From Corydoras sp. C115 (lineage: Eukaryota; Chordata; Actinopteri; Siluriformes; Callichthyidae), in the NCBI GenBank assembly GCA_019802505.1, contig JAFMOC010000030.1, forward strand, positions 2,290,977 to 2,354,976: a DNA stretch of 64,000 nucleotides, written 5' to 3'. Shown one piece after another: positions 1 to 9,798 of the stretch (its first letter is position 1; every line of letters begins with the position of its first letter). A program made the translations under genes and the position numbers. The notes under the pieces are model-generated. The model saw nothing but the letters and a program-made list of their open reading frames with translations. It was not told the origin of the DNA and made no database searches.

Positions 1-56
1 TGACTTGTAATGTTCTCATTTGTAAGTCGTTTTGGATAAAAGCGTCTGCTAAATTA
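1..56 (+). repeat. 3' tail of a tRNA-type fish SINE (family 2)
   Basis: The words 'gttctcatttgtaagtcg' and 'ggataaaagcgtctgctaaa' form the 3' tail shared by many fish tRNA-derived SINEs and their partner LINEs. The same tail recurs at 1577-1663 and 16326-16402. Only the tail is present; the element starts left of the window or is truncated. Confidence 0.6.
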
Positions 57-150
57 TTATTATTACTTTATTATTATTATTATTATTATTATTATCATTA
101 GCATTATTATCATTAGCATTATTAATATTACTACTACTATTTATTATTGT
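49..150. repeat. (ATT)n-rich microsatellite
   Basis: Imperfect ATT/ATC trinucleotide repeat directly following the SINE tail, which is where such tails usually expand. Confidence 0.8.
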
Positions 151-190
151 TAGTTACTGCTATTATTACTATAGTTATTATGTTGTTGTT

Positions 191-1079
191 TGTTACAGGT
201 GCCTGTGGCACCTGTCCCTCGTTTGGGGTGGTAATTGTCTTCGTTGGGTGATTGGTTGGTTTTGTGCATGTGTTTAGTTCGTTTTGTATTTATTCTTAGT
301 TAATAATAATAATAATAAATTTTATTTGTAGTGCACTTTACATTTGATCACAAATCTCAAAGTGCTACAACATATAACAACTAACAACATATAAAAGCAA
401 AAAGTTAAGAATAGTTCTTCTAAAAAAGCAGATAACAACACTATAAAAGCAACAATCAATTAAAAATGATCAGTTCTTCTAAAAAGCAGATAAAAACACT
501 ATAAAAGCAACAATCAATTAAGAATTTGCAGCCCATGGTAAGTTCTTCTAAAAAGAAACGTTTTAAGTCCTTTTTTAAAACTTTCTATTTCCTGAGGAGC
601 TCTCAGCTGGTCAGGTAGAGCATTCCACAAGCGTGGTGCGGCAGTACAAAAGGCTCTATCACCCATGGTGCTGAGCTTAGTTCTGGGGAGGAGGAAGCGG
701 TTTGAATTTACAGAGCGAAGCGATCGTGATGATGTTTTCCCGTAAGTTGTCGCACGTCTTTATTTTGTGGTTTTTATGCCCTACGTTACGTTGTTTGTTT
801 GTTTCCCCTTTTCGTTGGTGTCCCTACACCAATTTTTATTAAATTATACATTTTGGATTTTATCCCGGTGTCTTTTTCTCTCCTTCCGCGTGAAACCACG
901 GTACGGCGCTACACAACGTCCCCGTGTAGGTTGTATTCCGTGGGAGCGTTCCTCAGACCCACGCACGCATTCTTCCCCACGTGGTCGGTACGCGGGAGCG
1001 CTCACTAGGCGCGAGCGGCTGAACGCAGCAACTCCGCGTTAGCCGCCCTCCTCCGGGGAAGAACGGACAGCTGGTAACA
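191..1079. mobile_element. Solo-LTR-like element, interrupted by another repeat
   Basis: The segment begins TGTTAC and ends GTAACA, i.e. TG...CA with short terminal inverted repeats as in LTRs. Its two ends (191-302 and about 740-1079) align in order with 26835-27265, sharing the 'gcctg(t/c)ggcacctg', 'gtgattggtt', 'ttttatcccggtgt' and 'gggaagaacggaca' words. The middle (about 303-738) is absent from the second copy and is a separate insertion. No coding domains are seen. A clear target duplication is not visible because both flanks are T-rich. Family not determined. Confidence 0.5.
303..738 (+). repeat. Dispersed repeat inserted in the LTR-like element
   Basis: Starts with (aat)n followed by 'tttatttgtagtgcacttta', and contains words typical of abundant fish interspersed repeats ('gagcattccacaagcgtgg', 'ggctctatcacccatgg'). 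Within it a ~60-bp stretch is tandemly repeated ('gcaacaatcaattaa' twice). I cannot name the family. Confidence 0.45.
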
Positions 1080-1116
<37 letters not shown>

Positions 1117-1118
1117 CA
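1080..1118. repeat. (ATT)n microsatellite
   Basis: Pure ATT repeat immediately 3' of the LTR-like element. Confidence 0.85.
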
Positions 1119-1320
1119 TTACTGTTACTAATTAATTCACATTTACGCAGCCTTTCATTGTCACTACAAATCATATTATTTTTTAACTTTTTAACTTTTA
1201 ACTTTTAATTTTTGAACTATTTTTTAAAAAAGTAACTTTTTTACTGTAAATTCCAATACATCACACACTGCATTTCACTTTCTTGTTTTTATGTTTTTTA
1301 TGTTTAAATGTCAAAAATGT

Positions 1321-1411
1321 CTGTAACCGCGGGAAAGTGAGGAACGTAATTTCGATTACTTTGTATGTAGAGTACATGTGAAGAAATTGACAATAAAGCC
1401 TACTTTGACTT
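1321..1411 (+). repeat. 3' end of a non-LTR-type dispersed repeat
   Basis: Contains 'aaattgacaataaagc' and a following 'tactttgacttt', a 3' terminus common among fish dispersed repeats. No coding part is seen. Low-resolution call. Confidence 0.35.
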
Positions 1412-1491
1412 TAAATGACTAAATTTAAATGTAAATGTAAGCAGTTTTAAGAAACTACTGAAGACGCATCTCTTTAACAAATACATGTTGT

Positions 1492-1523
1492 AAAAAAAAA
1501 AAAAAAAAAAAGGGGGGGGGGGG
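1492..1523 (+). repeat. Poly-A followed by poly-G
   Basis: About 20 A then 12 G. It may be a decayed retroposon tail or an assembly artefact at homopolymers. Confidence 0.8.
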
Positions 1524-1576
1524 TACAGCATCAAAAAACAATCAGGTTTGATGAATGTACAGTGTAGTTGGTTTTG

Positions 1577-1663
1577 TGCATAACTTCTGACTTGTTGTTC
1601 TCATTTGTAAATCGCTTTGGATAAAAGCATCTGCTAAATGACAATGTAAATGTAAATGTAGAT
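1577..1663 (+). repeat. 3' tail of SINE family 2
   Basis: Same tail as at position 1, ending in (TGTAAA)n: 'ttgttctcatttgtaaatcg', 'ggataaaagcatctgc'. Confidence 0.6.
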
Positions 1664-2438
1664 TATGTGGTCGAGTTAAAGCCATAGATGCAGGTAAAAC
1701 AAGATGTATAATATTTACACATTGTGACCATTAAACCTGTAACTTGAAATACATCATTACATTCCAAACTCTGAGTCTTAGGGGTTGAAATGTCTCAGCT
1801 TCACTGTGTTTACATTTTAAATATCTTCCAGCACCTGGTCTGTCCTTTAAATGTGTAAAGACCATTTTAATTTATTTTAATGTCAAGGAGTGCAATACCT
1901 TGACATTTGCCTTAATTACATCGGCGTCAATAGAAATGTGGGTTAGTTGCTAGATTTCACAAGGTTCCATAAATCTTGAATTCAATTTAAAAGCTAATCT
2001 GAAGGGAGAGTGTTGCCATTTGCTGCAAAAGCGAAAGTGATGGGTATTAAAAAGATAGCAACACTTTCAAAAATGTCCAAATATAGCACCTTGATGTATT
2101 GCACCTGTCTGACCCACAACAGAGGTTTTAAAAAAAATCATATACTTAAATTTATAATTATATTTATATTAATACCCTATTATAATATATTTATATAATA
2201 GATTTTACAAGATATAATCACACTACATGATTCTACTTCTGTAAATCTGTTTTTGCCATTAATGCAATGAATATCATAAAGTACCACTTGGGGGCGCTTC
2301 ATGGTGGTCTAGTGTTCATGTAAGCCACTTTTTAAAAGCGTTTTGTATGAGCTACTGGCAGATGGATGCAAAGTGTGCAGAGGTGTTTGGTCACCTTGCA
2401 TTAAGGGAAGGATGAGCAGTAACTCAGAACGAATGAGG
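1664..2438. other. Intron, no recognised feature
   Basis: AT-rich unique-looking sequence with frequent stops in all frames. Part of the pam intron downstream of the exon at 3274-3392. I see no exon encoding the next expected PAL segment (the MPHDI-type zinc-histidine motif), so that exon lies left of the window. Confidence 0.6.
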
Positions 2439-2623
2439 CTAGGGATTCCCGGATAGGCCCCATGTAGAGTGTGTTTGTGTGCGTGAGTGTGTGTCCAGTG
2501 ATAGATTGGTTCCCTGTCCTGGGTGTATCTGCCCAGCGCCTGAGACGTTCTTCCCTGGACGTTCATGGAGAACCCTCGGCGACCCTAATAGAGGATAAAG
2601 CGGAAGATAATGGATGGATGGAT
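2439..2623 (+). repeat. V-SINE copy, head and V domain deleted
   Basis: Keeps 'ctagggattcccgg', then jumps to the 'gccccat..agagtgtg' body and ends in the usual ATGG tail. Confidence 0.85.
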
Positions 2624-2628
2624 TCAAA

Positions 2629-2988
2629 GTGGGTGGCTTAGTGGTTAGCATGTTCTCCTCTCAGGGATTCCCGGTTCGAATCCCCATCTGGGTGGAGTTT
2701 CCATGTTCTCCCCGTGTCTGCGTGGGTTTCCTCCGGGTTCTCCGGTTTCCTCCCACAGTCCAAAAACATGGATCAAGGTCAATTGAGTTCTCCAACTTGC
2801 CCCATATAGAGTGTGTCTATGTGTGAGTGTGTGCTCAAAGATAGATTGGCGCCCTGTCCTGGGTGTATCTGCCCAGCGCCCGAAACGTTCTCCCCTGGAT
2901 GGGCATGGGGAACCCCACCGCGACCCTAATAGAGGATAAAGCGGAAGATAATGAATGAATGAATGAATGAATGAATGAATGAATGAAT
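2629..2988 (+). repeat. V-SINE, full length, long (AATG)n tail
   Basis: A reference copy. Head with an A-box-like 'tggcttagtggttagc' and B box 'ggttcgaatcc'; V domain 'gtgggtttcctccgggttct' to 'cacagtccaaaaacatgg'; body with 'gccctgtcctgggtgtatct' and 'ggatgggcatggggaac'; tail 'ggataaagcggaagataatg' plus (AATG)n. Head, V domain and A/T-rich tail match the V-SINE superfamily (zebrafish DANA, lungfish Lun1, shark HE1). It abuts the previous copy tail to head. Confidence 0.95.
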
Positions 2989-3273
2989 ATGCAGGCAGTG
3001 TGTTTGTGTAACGGATAATGCTTTATTTCTATTTTTAAATTAATTTGAAATTCAGAATTGGTAACCAAGCAGACATCAGGTTCAGGTGGAGACACACAGG
3101 ACAAAACACAAAAGACCTTGAATGCAATCCTCAAACCCTCGTTCGTGACATTCTGCTGGCACGAAAATAAAAATGCACTAAACGAATCCCGGTTGCGTAT
3201 TGCGCGTCGGTGTGACTCAGCTGAAATGAAAGCACAGTCCTGTAACACTAAACTAAAGAGTGCATGTGTGTAC

Positions 3274-3392
3274 CTTTTCATCTGGTGCGAATGTATCCAG
3301 AATTTCTTTGCTTGAATAATTCAGCACGAAACCTTGCGGGGGGAGTATATCACCGTAGATTGAGCCTCCATTCACCACGTAGATCAACCCAC
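3274..3392 (-). CDS. pam: PAM exon: lyase (PAL) domain, last exon in window
   Basis: The 119-bp exon is framed on the minus strand by acceptor ttttcag and donor AAG/gtacac. It begins with the last two bases of a Gly codon, as the exon at 6640-6843 requires, and ends in phase 0. Translation starts GLIYVVNGGS and ends FAPDEK, aligning with the PAL segment after the third beta-propeller blade (mammalian GLLFAVNG...GFVMNFSNGEI). PAL cleaves peptidyl-alpha-hydroxyglycine to amidated peptide and glyoxylate. The next exon, with the third zinc histidine, is off the left edge. Confidence 0.93.
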
Positions 3393-3752
3393 CTGAAAAC
3401 AACACATTAGCATGAGCGAGGCATCGCAACATGACCGTCCTGCATTAATATTAATCCAATGTTTTGCATTAATCATCAAACAAGCTGCCAAATATCCGGG
3501 TTCATCCGATCAATGATGCATATTAATACAAGAGAGCCAGCCAACCAAAACTAAATCATCAGGTTGTGACAGAAGTTCAATATACATCTCCATAGTTCAC
3601 GCCGAGGTGCCGGTTTATTAGGTACATCTGTCCATCACTTAATGAACTGCCTATTAAATGTATACAGTAATAAACACGTTCTCCTGACTTACACCTCGTC
3701 TGCTAATGGGGTGAGGAATAAACATGCAATAGTTCAGGAACTTGTATTAAAG

Positions 3753-3958
3753 CAGTGATTCTCTATTATTTTCTGTTAAGCCCCCCCCCTAGGAAGAAGA
3801 AGAATTTTGCCCCCCCACACCCTCACCCCCCCACATGACAAAATGGGATAAATTATTTTTACACACCCACTGTAGTATGATTTGTCTATAAATTTGTCAT
3901 AAGTACACCTCTTTTATAACAATGTATCCTTATTAGCAATAAAGAAAACAAAAAAAGA
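3753..3958 (-). mobile_element. hAT transposon 3' end, truncated
   Basis: Starts 'cagtgattctct' and runs through 'ttctgttaagccccccccc'. It is the inverted relative of the right end of the hAT element at 11253-12211: shared words on the opposite strand include 'tgttttctttattg', 'acattgttataaaagag' and 'catactacagtgg'. The inner edge is directly followed by a V-SINE at 3964. Confidence 0.75.
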
Positions 3959-3963
3959 AAGAA

Positions 3964-4314
3964 GGCAGCACGGTGGCTTAGTGTTTAGCACGTTCTCCTC
4001 TCAGCACTAGGGATTCCCGGTTCGAATCCCCATCTGGGTGGAGTTTCCATGTTCTGCCGGTGTCTGCGTGGGTTTCCTCCAGGTTCTCCGGTTTCCTCCC
4101 ACAGTCCAAAAACATGGATCAAGTCAATTGAGTTCTCCAAATTGCCCCATATAGAGTGTGTCTGTGTGAGTGAGTGTGTGCCCAGCGATGGATTGGCGTC
4201 CTGTCCTGGGTCTATCTGCCCAGCGCCCGAAACGTTCTCCCGTGGATGGGCATGAGGAACCCCTCCATGACCCTAATAGAGGATAAAGCGGAAGATAATG
4301 AATGAATGGATGGA
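3964..4314 (+). repeat. V-SINE, full length
   Basis: Complete head, V domain, body and ATGG-type tail. It abuts the truncated hAT end. Confidence 0.93.
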
Positions 4315-4324
4315 TAAGAAAAGC

Positions 4325-4946
4325 GGGCGGTACGGTGGCTTAGTGGTTAGTTCTCCAAACTGAGTTCTCCAAATTGCCCCATATAGAGTGTGTCTGTGTG
4401 AGTGAGTGTATGTGCCCAGCGATGGATTAGCGTCCTGTCCTGGGTCTATCTGCCCAGCGCCAGAAACGTTCTCCCCTGGATGGGCATGGGGAACCCCCCC
4501 GCAACCCTAGTAGAGGATAAAGTGGAAGATAATGGATGGATGTTGTCATGGTGGTTTGTGGTTAGCATGTTCTCCTCTCAGCGTTCAGGTTTGAATCCCA
4601 ATCTGGGTGGACTTTCCATGTTCTCCCCGTGTCCGTGTGGGTTTCCTCCGGGTTCTCCGGTTTTCTTCCCACAGTCCAAAAACATGGATCAAGGTCAATT
4701 GAATTCTCCAAATTGCCCCATATAGAGTGTGTCTGTGTGTGTGAGTGAGTGTGTGTACAGCGATAGATTGGCATCCTGTCCTGGGTGTATCTGCCCAGCA
4801 CCTGAAACGTTCTCCCCTGGATGGGCATGGGGAACCCCCCCACGACCCTAGTAGAGGATAAAGTGGAAGATAATGGATGGATGTTGTCATGCGGGGTGGT
4901 GGTGTAGTGGTGAGCATGTCCGCTCATAATGGATGGATGTGTGGAT
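4325..4946 (+). repeat. Three V-SINE copies in tandem, two internally deleted
   Basis: Copy 1 (4325-4542) has the head, then jumps past the V domain to 'gttctccaaattgcccc'. Copy 2 (4543-4882) is near full length with a degenerate head 'ttgtcatggtggtttgtgg'. Copy 3 (4883-4946) is only head plus tail. Copies 2 and 3 share the same 'tgttgtcatg' junction, which suggests tandem duplication rather than separate insertions. Confidence 0.85.
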
Positions 4947-4959
4947 GTTGTAATGCACA

Positions 4960-5279
4960 TAAACTTTTTCATCCGTTTCCATTAAGCATTGCCATAGCAG
5001 ATGATTATTTTTCATCTTGCCCCCACCCTCTATGACCCCAGCCACCTGCATGTCCTTCCTCACTGCATTCATAAACCTCCATGGCCTTCCTCTCCGTTTT
5101 CTGCCTGGCGACTTTATCCTCAGCATCCTTCTGCCAATATAAATCTCATCACTCTGCTGTAAACGCCCAGACCACCTTAATCTCACATCCCTAATCCTGT
5201 ATCCCATACATCCCACCTGCCCCTCAAATAAAGTACATTTGTAATCGTGTCCTAATTTTAATCTACCAATAAGAATCAT
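4960..5279 (-). mobile_element. Non-LTR retrotransposon remnant, C-terminal part of reverse transcriptase ORF
   Basis: The minus-strand reading reads through VRLRWSGRLQQSDEIYIGRR and KSPGRKRRGRPWRFM, the familiar C-terminal tail of fish non-LTR ORF2 proteins (usual form RLRWFGHVQRRD..YIGRRML...GRPKRRFMD). It is probably of the same family as 62880-63345. No start, incomplete, inactive. An RTE/BovB-like assignment is likely but not proven. Confidence 0.7.
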
Positions 5280-5466
5280 GGCATTTTCATATCTGAGACT
5301 CCTCCAGCCACACGCAACTTTGTTCCTAACACAGCTGTAGGTTTAGTGTCTAGTTTTAACTATACTCATATACATAGTTTCTGCTACATCTCACATGCTG
5401 CTATATTTATATTCTATATTTCTAATGTATACTATATTTAAAATTTTTCAATTTATATTTAAATAT

Positions 5467-5498
5467 AAGGATAAAGCGGAAGATAATGAATGAATGAA
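5467..5498 (+). repeat. V-SINE tail-only fragment
   Basis: Only 'ggataaagcggaagataatg' and AATG repeats remain. Confidence 0.75.
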
Positions 5499-5501
5499 TA
5501 T

Positions 5502-5687
5502 TTAAATATATATATATAAATAAAAAAATTTTACACACACACACACATACACACATATTTATATATTATATAAAAAAAAAAAAAAACACACACACACATA
5601 CATACATATTTATATATTATATCTATAGTTGAATATTCTATATATTTATAGTTGTATTTGTATATTGTATATTCTATATATTAATAG
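5502..5687. repeat. AT/AC-rich simple repeats
   Basis: Alternating (TA)n, (AC)n and an A run, with the block '(ac)n-at-acatatttatatattat' present twice, indicating local duplication. Confidence 0.75.
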
Positions 5688-6018
5688 GTCGGCACGGTGG
5701 CTTAGTGTTTAGCATGTTCTCCTCTCTGGGGTTCGAATCCCCATCTGGGTGGAGTTTCCATGTTCTCCCCGTGTCCGCGTGGGTTTCCTCCGGGTTCTCC
5801 GGTTTCCTCCCACAGTCCAAAAACATGGATAAAGTCAATTGAGTTCTCCTAATTGCCCCATATACAGTGTGTCTGTGTGAGTGTGTGCCCAGCGATGGAT
5901 TGGCGCCCTGTCCTGGGTGTATCTGCCCAGCGCCCGAGACGTTCTCCCCTGGATGGGTTCCCCCCCCCGCAACCCTAATAGAGGATAAAGCGGGAGATAA
6001 TGAATGAATGAATGAATA
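5688..6018 (+). repeat. V-SINE with target-site duplication
   Basis: Full-length copy flanked by the 13-bp direct repeat 'tatatattaatag' (ending at 5687 and 6029). It is one of the clearest signs that V-SINEs here inserted by target-primed retroposition. Confidence 0.93.
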
Positions 6019-6036
6019 TATATTAATAGTATTGGC

Positions 6037-6147
6037 ATTCGGGGAGAACATGTATCTGCCTAGCGCCCGAAACGTTCTCCCCTGGATGGGCATGGGGAAC
6101 CCCGGCGCGACCCTAATATAGGATGAAGCGGAAGATAATGAATGGAT
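6037..6147 (+). repeat. V-SINE 3' fragment
   Basis: Body from 'tgtatctgcctagcgcccg' to the tail. It is followed by a third copy of 'tatattaatag', so it arose by duplication next to the preceding copy. Confidence 0.85.
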
Positions 6148-6344
6148 ATATTAATAGTTGTATATTCTATTATATTTTACATATCTATACTGTATTTACA
6201 TCTCATTTTCTTCTTTAAAATTGAAGTTCTAACTTTAAAAGAACGGGCTAAACGAGGTCCATGAGCCATCATTTTGTTTTTGTCTTATAATAAATAAAGT
6301 TTTAAAATATAAATTACATTTAAAAAAATAATACAATTTTCTTG

Positions 6345-6530
6345 AATCTTGAACTAAATTCAAGATTCAATATTTTGAATCTTGAATTCAGTGACAATAA
6401 AATGCAATGCGTATTATTATTTATTCAATCTTGAATTCAAGATTCAATATTTTTTTAATATGTATGTTTTGTACAGCGGCCTTGGGTGTTTTGAAAATAA
6501 AATGTATTATTATTATTTTATTATTAAATC
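6345..6530. repeat. Short palindromic AT-rich repeat and LINE-like tail
   Basis: At 6359-6387 'ttcaagattcaa-tattt-tgaatcttgaa' is a near-perfect inverted repeat, repeated in part at 6424-6447. At 6473-6530 'tacagcggccttgggtg' followed by 'aaaataaaatgtattatt' resembles the 3' end of fish L2-type elements. Confidence 0.45.
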
Positions 6531-6639
6531 TTGCTGATGTTGATCAAACCTCAGTCTGCTGGCAATACGTAGTGTAACTGCACGCATGCTTTAAGCGCAA
6601 AAACGTCCCGAATGTAAAACTGAAGGTTCATGTGGTTAC

Positions 6640-6843
6640 CCTGGACCGGTGTGTAGAACACTGCAAACACTTTCCCTCCAAACTCATCTTTCTTAATCTC
6701 CTTCACGAACTCGCCCGTGTCAGCCATGAAGCACTGAACTCTGCCGTTCTCCCGATCCGCCACCAGGAGCTCACGTCTGTCCGTCGCAAAGGCAAGACTG
6801 TGGGGGATTTGAAAGGGCACGCGTCTCCGTCGATCCAGTGAAC
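6640..6843 (-). CDS. pam: PAM exon: PAL domain with second zinc histidine
   Basis: 204-bp exon. Acceptor aattacag; donor CAGG/gtaacc. It enters in phase 1 (completing Gly) and leaves in phase 1. Translation contains IPHSL (zinc ligand corresponding to rat His690) and VADRENGRVQCF, with the Arg equivalent to rat Arg706. Two oddities: the mammalian cysteine before VADREN (Cys702, partner of Cys713) is Leu here although the partner Cys is kept, and the loop before IPHSL reads SLDRRRRVPF with four arginines. The segment FAVFYTPVQG has two residues more than human at the exon edge, which depends on the donor chosen. Confidence 0.95.
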
Positions 6844-7268
6844 CTGTAATTAGACAGAAGTGAGGGATAGAGGTGACTGCGACATTCTGAATACACATCA
6901 CAGATAAGGGCTGCCCAGCATGAACACACACTCAATAAATAATTAATATGCATTTCATTTTACTGTCACTGAATAGATCAACAGATCTGAAACCTGCATT
7001 AGATGAAATGTTTTAAATGCGTAATGCTGAGTTTCCTACAGCAGAACGTTGGATAGCCAACAAATCTGAAGACGGTGATATTCTATTCCTTTAAAGAACC
7101 CAATCATTGTAGGGGGGGGGCTTAAGGTTACATAAATAAATCAGGATTAAATCAAATATATAACGATGCTTCGCCGAACGCCCGTTGAGATGGACATGCA
7201 GTCACGAGTAGTGCTGCCAAGCGATGCTGTACAGAATGGAGGTACCATGCCAATGCCACCAAGGTTCA

Positions 7269-7597
7269 ACCATCCATCCATTATCTTCCTCTTTATCCTC
7301 TACTAGGGTCCATCGAGGGGAGAACGTTTTGGGCGCTGGGCAGATACACCCAGGACAGGGCGTCGATCTATCACTGGGCACACACTCACTCACACACACA
7401 CACTCTATATGGGGCAATTTGGAGAACTCAATTAACCTTGATCCATGTTTTTGGACTATGGGAGGAAACCGAAGAACCCGGAGGAAACCCACACGGACAC
7501 GGGGAGAACATGGAAACACCACCCAGATTGTGATTCGAACTGAGAATCCCTAGTGCTGAGAGGAGAACATGCTAACCACTAAGCCACCATGCCACCT
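7269..7597 (-). repeat. V-SINE
   Basis: Complete reverse-orientation copy with a short deletion near the 3' homopolymer run; ends at the head 'taagccaccatgccacc'. Confidence 0.93.
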
Positions 7598-7640
7598 CTG
7601 ATAAAATATTATAAAATAAATAGAAAATATTATTTTTATT

Positions 7641-8285
7641 TATCCATCCATTATATTCTTCTTTATCCTGTACTAGAGTCGCGGGGGGGTTCCCTATGCC
7701 CATCCAGGGGAGAACGTTTCGGGCGCTGGGCAGAAACACCCAGGACAGGACGCCAATCTATCACTGGGTACACACTCACTCACACAGACACACTCTATAT
7801 GGGGCAATTTGGAGAACTCAATTGACCTTGGTGCATGTTTTTGGACTGTGGGAGGAGACCGGAGAACCCGGAGGAAACCCACACGGACACGGGGAGAATA
7901 TGGAAACTCCACCCAGATTGGGATTTGAACCGGGAATCCCTAGTGCTGAGAGGAGAACATCCATCCATCATCATCCGCTTTATCCTATATAAGGGTCGTG
8001 GGGGGGTTCCCCATGCCCATCCAGGGGAGAACGTTTCGGACGCTGGGCAGATCCATCGCTGGGCATACGCTCACTCCCACAAACACTCTACAGTATATGG
8101 GGCAATTTGGAGAATTCAATTGACTTGATCCATGTTTTTGGACTGTGGGAGGAAACCGGGGAACCCGGAGGAAACCCACGCGGACACGGGGAGAACATGG
8201 AAACTCCACCCAGATGGGGATTCGAACCGGGAATCCCTAGCACTGAGAGGAGAACATGCTAACCACCAAGCCACCGTGCCGCCCC
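7641..8285 (-). repeat. Two V-SINEs fused
   Basis: The first (7641-7960) lacks the A-box half of its head: it stops at 'gagaggagaacat' and the tail of the second copy (7961-8285) begins exactly there. This looks like insertion into, or recombination at, the sequence ggagaacat, also used at 60601. Confidence 0.9.
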
Positions 8286-8367
8286 CTCATTGTATTATTG
8301 TATTTAATATATTAAAATACATTTTCTCTGATTCTATTTATTATTGTGTATGTGAAACGGTAGGTAC

Positions 8368-8578
8368 CTGCTCCCCAGTGGTGCAGATATTTGCCCTCTG
8401 CTGAGAACTTAAGGATCCTGCTATTGCAGTAGCCATCAGCCACGAAGATGTCTCCCGTTTCCGGGTCCACAGCAACATCGGTGGGCTGGCAGAAATGGCT
8501 TCTGTCTATGCCTGGCACAAAAGCCTCACCCAGAACCAGCAGGGGTTTCTCCTTTTCATTGCCGCTCAGCTTGAACAC
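8368..8578 (-). CDS. pam: PAM exon: PAL catalytic core
   Basis: 211-bp exon, acceptor ccggtgtag, donor GCAG/gtacct. It starts in phase 0 with VFKLSG and ends in phase 1. Reads FCQPTDVAVDPETGDIFVAD and GYCNSRILKFS. The two cysteines match the rat Cys634-Cys655 disulfide and the Tyr of GYCNSR matches catalytic Tyr654. It follows the exon at 8751 by a 172-bp intron. Confidence 0.97.
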
Positions 8579-8750
8579 CTACACCGGCAGGGAGTCAAAA
8601 CAGCAGATGGCTTTACAACAGCGTTCGTTGCAGAGCTGTACTCTGCATTTCCACACAGTCCAAATGAATCACCAGCAGGACATGTGAGCTGCTGAAAGGC
8701 ATAACACACAAAGCATGAGACAAAATGAACAGGGATCAGCCTCCTGCTAC

Positions 8751-8823
8751 CTGATGAAGAGCGACGTCAGTAACCCAGTAGTTATTATTCTTATCAGTCG
8801 TGATACCGTGCGGCAAATAAAAC
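8751..8823 (-). CDS. pam: PAM exon: PAL domain with first zinc histidine
   Basis: 73-bp exon between acceptor tttcgacag and donor CAG/gtagca. Translation (M)FYLPHGITTDKNNNYWVTD then VALHQ. LPHG carries the zinc ligand equivalent to rat His585, and NYWVTDVALHQ is highly conserved in PAL. Phase 2 in, phase 0 out. The introns on both sides are tiny (89 and 172 bp) compared with the multi-kilobase introns elsewhere. Confidence 0.97.
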
Positions 8824-8912
8824 CTGTCGAAAGACGAAACAATCTCAGTCACGACCACGGATAGAAGTCATGACAGCTATGTAGAAATCAACTGAAGTGC
8901 AGTGACACTCAC

Positions 8913-9029
8913 ATGTTTCTTCCGGAGGCCTTGAGCACATTGCCTTTGAGCTGATCCACCACTAAAATGGTTGCTTGTCGAATGGGTCCGAGGGCCTTCT
9001 GCTGGTACATCATGTTTATATCAAAAGAG
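8913..9029 (-). CDS. pam: PAM exon: PAL domain, first blade
   Basis: 117-bp exon; acceptor cctgatag, donor ACAT/gtgagt. With the upstream GA it begins DSFDINMMYQQKALGPIRQA and continues TILVVDQ to ASGRN, aligning with the mammalian SFDSKFVYQQIGLGPI...ILVIDP segment. Phase 1 start after the GA of the exon at 16456, phase 2 end. Confidence 0.95.
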
Positions 9030-9421
9030 CTATCAGGAAACAAGCGATCCATTAATACTCGGCCTGATTTATACACAGCATCCTAACACCCTCGATTTAA
9101 CACTGTGTACGTAATGTTGGCCATCAATAAACATTTGGTTAATGTCTCGGTGTGTATGCAAAGAGACTATTACTGAGCGAGCTGATCAGCCACGAGCACG
9201 GGTATCGGCTGATTGCTAAAAGCATAATTAGGCCAAACATGGCTTGACTGTTTATAGGAAAACTGTTGTTCTGAATAACAAAGCAAACAGAATGTCATTC
9301 GGCTAAACAGAGAGATCAATGAACATAATAGATGAGTGGGGTTTGAAAATTAAATATACAAATAGAAGGTATTTTCAAACAGGACATTCACATTTACATT
9401 ACATTACATTTAGTTATTAAG

Positions 9422-9780
9422 TGGGTGGCACAGTGGCTTAGTGGTTAGCATGTTCTCCTCTCAGCACTAGGGATTCCCGGTTCGAATCCCCATCTGGGTG
9501 GAGTTTCCATGTTCTCCCCGTGTCCGCGTGGGTTTCCTCCGGGTTCTCCGGTTTCCTCCCATAGTCTAGAAACATGGATCAAGTCAATTGAGTTCTCCAA
9601 ATTGCCCCATATAGAGTGTGTTTGTGAGCGTGTCTGTGTGAGTGAGTGTGTGCCCAGTGATGGATTGGCGTCCTGTCCTGGGTGTATCTGCCCAGCGCCC
9701 GAAAGGTTCTCCCCTGGATGGGCATGGGGAACCCCCCTGCGTCCCTAATAGAGGATAAAGCGAAAGATAATGGATGGATG
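9422..9780 (+). repeat. V-SINE
   Basis: Complete forward copy; extra 'gtgagcgtg' in the GT-rich spacer. Lies just inside the intron upstream of the 8913 exon. Confidence 0.93.
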
Positions 9781-9798
9781 GAATAAAATATACATTAA

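Noticed and set aside
953..1174. Asn-rich frame on the minus strand
   Set aside because: Translation of the (ATT)n repeat and LTR-like end.
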